NCBI RefSeq assembly: GCF_003991205.1
Contig: NZ_RXOZ01000035.1
Span: 62,001 to 126,000, forward strand
From: Georgenia sp. SYP-B2076
Lineage (GTDB): Bacteria > Actinomycetota > Actinomycetes > Actinomycetales > Actinomycetaceae
Reading direction: 5' to 3'
Length of the DNA stretch: 64,000 nucleotides
The position numbers were made by a program, and so were the translations under genes. Each line of letters opens with the position of its first letter. Within the stretch, counting starts at the first letter, position 1. Positions 60,132 to 64,000 of this stretch are shown in pieces. The notes below the pieces were generated by a model. The model worked only from the letters and a program-made list of their open reading frames with translations, did no database searches and was not told the DNA's origin.

Positions 60132-61364
60132 ATGCCGGAGCGCACGTTCGTCATCGTCGGCGGCGGTCTGGCCGGGGCGCGTGCCGCGACCTTCCTCCGC
60201 AAGGAGGGGTTCGACGGCCGCGTGGTCATCGTCGGCGCGGAGACCGACCCGCCGTACATCCGCCCGCCGCTGTCCAAGGAGTACCTCCGCGGCGCGGCGG
60301 AGCGCGCCGAAGCCGACGTCCACCCCGCCGGCTGGTATGCCGACAACGGTGTCGAGCTGCTGCTCGGCCGTCGGGCGACGGGGCTCGACCTCGCGGGGCA
60401 CGTCGTCGACCTGGACGACGGCGAGGTCCTCGGCTACACGAAGCTGCTCCTGGCCACCGGTGCCTCCCCGCGCCGTCTCGGCCCCGGCTCCGGCGAGGAC
60501 CTCGGCGGCGTGCACTACCTGCGCACCGCGGGCGACTCCGAGGCGCTGCGCGCGGACCTGAGCGCGGGCGGCCGCCGCCTGGTGATCGTGGGCTCGGGCT
60601 GGATCGGCCTGGAGGTCGCGGCCGTCGCCCGCGGCTACGGCAACGAGGTGGTGGTGCTCGGCCGCGACCCCGTCCCGCTGCGGGCGGCCCTCGGCGCCGA
60701 GCTGGGCGGTGTGTTCGCGGACCTCCACCGCGCCAACGGCGTCGACCTGCGCGGTGCGGCCGCGGTGGAGCGGATCACCGGGGCTGGCACGGCCCACGGC
60801 GTCGTGCTCGGCGACGGCACCGCGGTCGGGGGAGACGTCGTCCTGGTGGCCATCGGCGCCGTCCCCAACGTGGCGCTCGCGGCCGCCGCGGGCCTGGCGG
60901 TCGACGGCGGGGTGGTCGTCGACGAGCACCTGCGCACGGCAGCCCCGGACGTCTACGCCGTCGGCGACGTCGCGCGGTTCTTCCACCCAGCGCTCGGCCA
61001 GCACATCCGGGTGGAGCACTGGGCCAACGCGCAGCGGGGCGGCCCCGTGGCGGCGCGCTCGATGCTGGGCCAGGACGTCGCCAACGACCGGCCGCCGTAC
61101 TTCTACACCGACCAGTTCGACCTGAGCATGGAGTACTCGGGCTACCCCGAGCTCGCCGCCGACGCCCAGGTCGTCTACCGCGGCGACCGCGAGGCGCGGG
61201 AGTTCATCGCGTTCTGGGTCGCCGGCGGCCGAGTCGTGGCGGGCATGAACGTCAACGTCGAGGACGTCAGCCCCGCCATCGAGCGGCTGGTGCGCTCGGG
61301 CGCACCGGTCGACCCGGCGCGCCTCGCCGACCCGGCGGTGCCGCTGGAGGACCTCGCGGCCTGA
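60132..61364 (+). CDS. NAD(P)H:ferredoxin/rubredoxin-type FAD reductase (second copy)
   Basis: A 410-residue flavoprotein, clear paralogue of the protein at 50779: FVIVGGGLAGARAATFLRKEGF, YIRPPLSKEYLRG, GGRRLVIVGSGWIGLEVAAVA, DVYAVGDVARFFHPALGQ and a C-terminal Reductase_C domain with EYSGYPELAADAQVVYRGDR. GGAGG precedes the ATG. No ferredoxin gene adjoins. It could serve oxygenases elsewhere. Confidence 0.88.
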   Translation: MPERTFVIVGGGLAGARAATFLRKEGFDGRVVIVGAETDPPYIRPPLSKEYLRGAAERAEADVHPAGWYADNGVELLLGRRATGLDLAGHVVDLDDGEVLGYTKLLLATGASPRRLGPGSGEDLGGVHYLRTAGDSEALRADLSAGGRRLVIVGSGWIGLEVAAVARGYGNEVVVLGRDPVPLRAALGAELGGVFADLHRANGVDLRGAAAVERITGAGTAHGVVLGDGTAVGGDVVLVAIGAVPNVALAAAAGLAVDGGVVVDEHLRTAAPDVYAVGDVARFFHPALGQHIRVEHWANAQRGGPVAARSMLGQDVANDRPPYFYTDQFDLSMEYSGYPELAADAQVVYRGDREAREFIAFWVAGGRVVAGMNVNVEDVSPAIERLVRSGAPVDPARLADPAVPLEDLAA

Positions 61365-61402
61365 GGGTGGCGCAGCGACACGCGCGTAGGGAGGCCGCCC
61401 GG

Positions 61403-61487
61403 ATCAGGGGAGGGTGCCGGCGTCGGGGAAGTGACCCGGTGTCAGGGAGGACGCCGGCGTCGGGGAGGACACCCGGGTCAGCGGAGG
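61403..61487 (-). repeat. 36-38-bp repeat copying a stop-codon region
   Basis: atcaggggagggtgccggcgtcgggg, gtcagggaggacgccggcgtcgggg and gtcagcggaggatgc begin three successive copies; the last holds the stop (minus-strand TGA at 61480-61478) of the acetyltransferase gene, and the other two copies contain TGA as well. Confidence 0.8.
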
Positions 61488-62014
61488 ATGCGCTCGTAGA
61501 GCACGTGGTCCTGCCAGCGGCCGGCGATCTGGAGGTACTGCGTCGCCAGGCCGATCCGCTCGCAGCCCGCGCGGCGCAGCACCGTCTGCGACGCGATGTT
61601 GTGCACCAGCGTGCCTGCCTGCAGCCGGTGCAGGCCCTCCTCACGCGCCGCACGCGCCGCGTGCTCGACGGCCGCCGTCGCGATGCCACGCCCGACGTAG
61701 TCCCCGTCGACCCAGTAGCCCACGTTGCCGCTCAGGAACGGGCCGCGGACGATGCCGCTGACGGTCAGGGTGCCGACCACGCGGTCGCCGTCGCAGAGCA
61801 GCCACGGGAGCGCCGTGCCCGCGCCCAGCTGGCCCAGCTTGCTGGCGACCTCGGTGCCCTGGCCCGCACCGGTGTAGAACGCCTCCGGCCGGACCGGCTC
61901 CCACGGCGCCAGATGCTCACGGTTGCGGGCGTACGCCTCCGCGAGGGCGTCCCCGTCGCCCGGCGCGAGGACCCGCATCGTGACGGACTCGGTCAGGAGG
62001 GCGGGCTCGGGCAT
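61478..62014 (-). CDS. GNAT acetyltransferase, RimJ/RimL type
   Basis: 178-residue N-acetyltransferase. LTESVTMRVLAPGDGDALAEAYARNREHL, GNVGYWVDGDYVGRGIATAAVEHAARAA (acetyl-CoA site, in parts) and VLRRAGCERIGLATQYLQIAGRWQDHVLYERI are typical of the RimJ/RimL family that acetylates ribosomal protein or antibiotic-like amines. Specific target unknown. The stop lies in a repeat array. Confidence 0.88.
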   Translation of the reverse strand: MPEPALLTESVTMRVLAPGDGDALAEAYARNREHLAPWEPVRPEAFYTGAGQGTEVASKLGQLGAGTALPWLLCDGDRVVGTLTVSGIVRGPFLSGNVGYWVDGDYVGRGIATAAVEHAARAAREEGLHRLQAGTLVHNIASQTVLRRAGCERIGLATQYLQIAGRWQDHVLYERILR

Positions 62015-62110
62015 CCCGCGATCGTAGCCGCAGCCTCTCCTCCCGGCCGCGGTTGCGGGCCCAGGTCCCGTTGGCCTCCAGCCGGGGCCCGCGGGCGGTC
62101 AGCGACCGCC

Positions 62111-62956
62111 TCAGCGATACTGGGTGAAAGCCGCGACGTCGGGGTCGGCGCCGATCCGGCTCTCGGTGTCCAGGCCGCTGATGGCGTCGACCTCGTCCTC
62201 GTCGAGCTCGAACCCGAACAGGTCGAGGTTGGCGGCGATGCGGTCGGGAGTCACGGACTTGGGGATCACGACGCGGCCCTCCTGAAGGTGCCAGCGCAGG
62301 ACCACCTGGCCGGGCGTGACATGGTGCGCGGCGGCGATCCGGGTTACGGCTTCCGAGCCCAGGTCCCGGCCCTGCCCGAGGGGCGAGTAGGCCTCGACGG
62401 CGACGCCGGCGGACTCGGTCGCGGAGAGCGTCTCGCGCTGCTGGAAGGTCGGGTGGACCTCCACCTGGTTGACGGCGGGGATGACGTCGCTCTCGGCCAG
62501 GAGCCGGCGCAGGTGCCGGGGGAGGAAGTTCGAGACGCCGATCGCCCGGACCGCGCCGTCGGACAGCAGCTTCTCGAACGCCCGCCACGTCTCGACGTAG
62601 AGGTCGCGGGCTGGGACGGGCCAGTGGATGAGGTAGAGGTCGACGACGTCCAGCCCCAGCGCCCGGCGGGAGTTCTCGAAGGCGGCCAGGGCGGCGTCGA
62701 AGCCCTGGTCCCCGTTGCGGAGCTTGGTGGTCACGAAGACGTCCTCGCGCGGCAGGCCCGTCGCCTTCAGGGCCGCTCCGACGCCTGCCTCGTTGTAGTA
62801 GCCCGCCGCGGTGTCGATGTGGCGGTAACCGGCCTCGAGAGCCGTCTCCACTACGTGCTGCGTGTTCTCCTCGGGGACCTGGAAGACGCCGAAGCCCACC
62901 TGGGGGATCGCGACGCCGTTGTTGAGGGTGAGGGGCGGGACATGGATGCCGGTCAT
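62111..62956 (-). CDS. Aldo/keto reductase (2,5-diketo-D-gluconate reductase-like)
   Basis: 281-residue NADPH-dependent (alpha/beta)8 reductase. LNNGVAIPQVGFGVFQVP, AGYRHIDTAAGYYNEAGVG with catalytic Asp/Tyr, VDLYLIHWPVP, GVSNF, NQVEVHP and VIPKSVTPDRIAANLDLF form the complete AKR5-type signature. Substrate is uncertain; family members reduce diketogluconate, methylglyoxal and small ketones. It stands alone. Confidence 0.92.
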   Translation of the reverse strand: MTGIHVPPLTLNNGVAIPQVGFGVFQVPEENTQHVVETALEAGYRHIDTAAGYYNEAGVGAALKATGLPREDVFVTTKLRNGDQGFDAALAAFENSRRALGLDVVDLYLIHWPVPARDLYVETWRAFEKLLSDGAVRAIGVSNFLPRHLRRLLAESDVIPAVNQVEVHPTFQQRETLSATESAGVAVEAYSPLGQGRDLGSEAVTRIAAAHHVTPGQVVLRWHLQEGRVVIPKSVTPDRIAANLDLFGFELDEDEVDAISGLDTESRIGADPDVAAFTQYR

Positions 62957-63049
62957 GACTCCTGCTTACCGCCTGCCCACCTCTTCCCGCATCTCGGCGG
63001 CACCGGCGTCCTGGGGCCCCGGCGCCAAGGAGGGCAGTGTCATGACCCG

Positions 63050-63120
63050 GTGTGGCCTACGCCGGCGTCGTGACGCACGCCGGCGTCGTGCCCTACGCCG
63101 CGTCGTGGCCTGCGGCGCGC
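63050..63120. repeat. Degenerate tandem repeat of (ta)cgccggcgtcgtg
   Basis: ctacgccggcgtcgtgacgcacgccggcgtcgtgccctacgccgcgtcgtggc: three successive diverged copies of about 18-19 bp in the 180-nt gap between the aldo/keto reductase and the alpha/beta hydrolase. No gene. Confidence 0.7.
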
Positions 63121-63136
63121 GGGCCGGCCCGCGGTG

Positions 63137-63991
63137 TCATGGCCCCGGTGCGGCCCGCGGCGTTGCGGGATGCGACGCGTGGGCGTAGCGCTCCAGCCGA
63201 AGCGCCAGCTCGGCCGGGTGCGAGAGGTAGCCGGCGTGGCTGCCCGGCATTTCGTCGGCCTCGACCCCCAGGCGCTCACGCGCCATCGCGCGCAGAAAGT
63301 CGGGCCGGAAGAACCGGTCGTCGGCGAAGACCAGGTACGACGTCGGCACGTCGGGCCACGCAGCGAGCGGCCACGGCTCGGTCATAGGTCGCACGGACTG
63401 GTGCCGCGAGCGGCGCAGCGCCTCGGCGGCGAGCCGGGGCTCGACGTCGTGCATGAACGTGGCAACCAGTCCGGCGTCGTCGTCCATGGCGAGGGCGACG
63501 CCGTCCCTCTCGGCACCCTCACGGGCGGCCGCCTGGTAGCCGCTGGTCTCCCACCAGTCACGCCCGCGCTCGCCGGGCAGGGGCACCATGGCGGCGACGA
63601 GCACGAGGCGGTCGACCCGCAGGTGCTCGCACACGAGCGGCGCGGTGAAGCCGCCGAGGGAGTGCGCCACGACGACGAGGCCCGGCTCCGCGCCGCCCGG
63701 CTGCTCTCCGTCCGAACCCGTGGCGTCCGGCTCCGCGCCGTCCCGGGCCGCGCCGCCCGGGTGCTCTCCGTCCGAAGCCGCGCCGCCGGGATCTGCCGAC
63801 GCGGACCGCTGGGTGTGATCACGCACCGCGGCGGTGACGACGGCCGCATAGTCGGCGAGGCCGGCCGACTCGTCCTCGCACGGAAGGTCCACGGCGACGA
63901 CGTCGTGGCCCCGTGTGCGGAGCTCGGCGGCCGTGCGATGCCACTCCCACGCGCTGCCGCCGGCCCCGTGCACGATCGCGAACGTCGTCAC
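63137..63991 (-). CDS. Alpha/beta hydrolase
   Basis: 284 residues, starting at GTG 63991 close to the window end. FAIVHGAGGSAWEWHRTAAELRTRGHDVVAVDLP is the family start (in parts), the nucleophile elbow is VVAHSLGGFTAP, and PDVPTSYLVFADDRFF / GSHAGYLSHP supply the acid and His. Between strand and nucleophile lies a disordered insertion (about 65-100) built of GDG/PGG-type repeats (SDGEHPGGAARDG; SDGEQPGGAEPG), not seen in relatives. Substrate unknown; similar proteins include plant-like methylesterases. Confidence 0.88.
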   Translation of the reverse strand: MTTFAIVHGAGGSAWEWHRTAAELRTRGHDVVAVDLPCEDESAGLADYAAVVTAAVRDHTQRSASADPGGAASDGEHPGGAARDGAEPDATGSDGEQPGGAEPGLVVVAHSLGGFTAPLVCEHLRVDRLVLVAAMVPLPGERGRDWWETSGYQAAAREGAERDGVALAMDDDAGLVATFMHDVEPRLAAEALRRSRHQSVRPMTEPWPLAAWPDVPTSYLVFADDRFFRPDFLRAMARERLGVEADEMPGSHAGYLSHPAELALRLERYAHASHPATPRAAPGP

Positions 63992-64000
63992 CCCCGCTGG

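Noticed and set aside
1-64000. tRNA, rRNA, CRISPR, insertion sequences, prophage
   Set aside because: No T-loop-like GGTTCGAATCC in a cloverleaf context, no regularly spaced repeats, no transposase or integrase found on reading both strands.

Overview
The window is very GC-rich, dense chromosomal DNA with GTG starts, many ATGA/GTGA overlaps and mycobacterial/streptomycete-style gene neighbourhoods (DAK2-recG...rsmD-coaD-yceD-rnc-mutM; rne...rplU-rpmA-obgE). It carries cydABDC, a DevR/DevS-type two-component pair, bacterial Ku and an LLM oxidoreductase of the F420-dependent type. Together these point to an actinobacterium, probably of the Micrococcales (Cellulomonas/Georgenia/Promicromonospora-like). 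Genus assignment is inference.

Layout. 1-13 kb: end of a FakA/DAK2-like protein, recG, an aldehyde dehydrogenase, an ABC ATPase/membrane-protein pair and a luciferase-like oxidoreductase, then rsmD, coaD, a coiled-coil protein, yceD, rnc and mutM; rpmF is not in its usual place between yceD and rnc. 13-23.3 kb: a NarL-type response regulator, an AlkA-type glycosylase, and on the minus strand cydA-cydB-cydD-cydC followed in the same direction by a GAF-GAF sensor kinase of the DevS/DosT type; a GGAC-N6-GTCC palindrome resembling a DosR box precedes cydA. 23.7-34 kb: a large RNase E/G, a lipoprotein/PKD-protein pair with a less GC-rich centre, a sugar ABC importer without its ATPase, and small enzymes. 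34.3-45 kb: rplU-rpmA-obgE, a membrane protein, a flavoprotein oxidase, a cupin protein, proB, and a sulfur/flavin locus whose leader contains a TTGACA-N17-TAGCGT promoter with a palindrome in the spacer, a SAM-IV-like riboswitch and a leader peptide with alternating Met and Cys codons. 45-54 kb: an HNH endonuclease gene with a perfect LexA box, an F420-type oxidoreductase, ku, and a pterin-like island (folE, flavin reductase, DHPS-like protein, RibD-C-type reductase) divergent from a Cys-rich ArsR/SufR-like regulator, with a shared palindromic operator. 54-64 kb: a translationally coupled minus-strand operon acs-sfnG-metY-CoA-binding protein for organosulfur use, a second ferredoxin-reductase-like protein, and an acetyltransferase, an aldo/keto reductase and an alpha/beta hydrolase.

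Themes. Two loci deal with sulfur (SAM-IV/leader-peptide monooxygenase with divergent flavin reductases; acs-sfnG-metY). Respiration under low oxygen is represented by cytochrome bd and the DevRS-like pair. At least nine genes have a TANNNT hexamer 6-8 nt before the start codon, as expected for leaderless mRNAs. Several genes end in short tandem duplications that copy the stop codon (20-bp period at three loci). No tRNA, rRNA, CRISPR array, insertion sequence or prophage was recognised.
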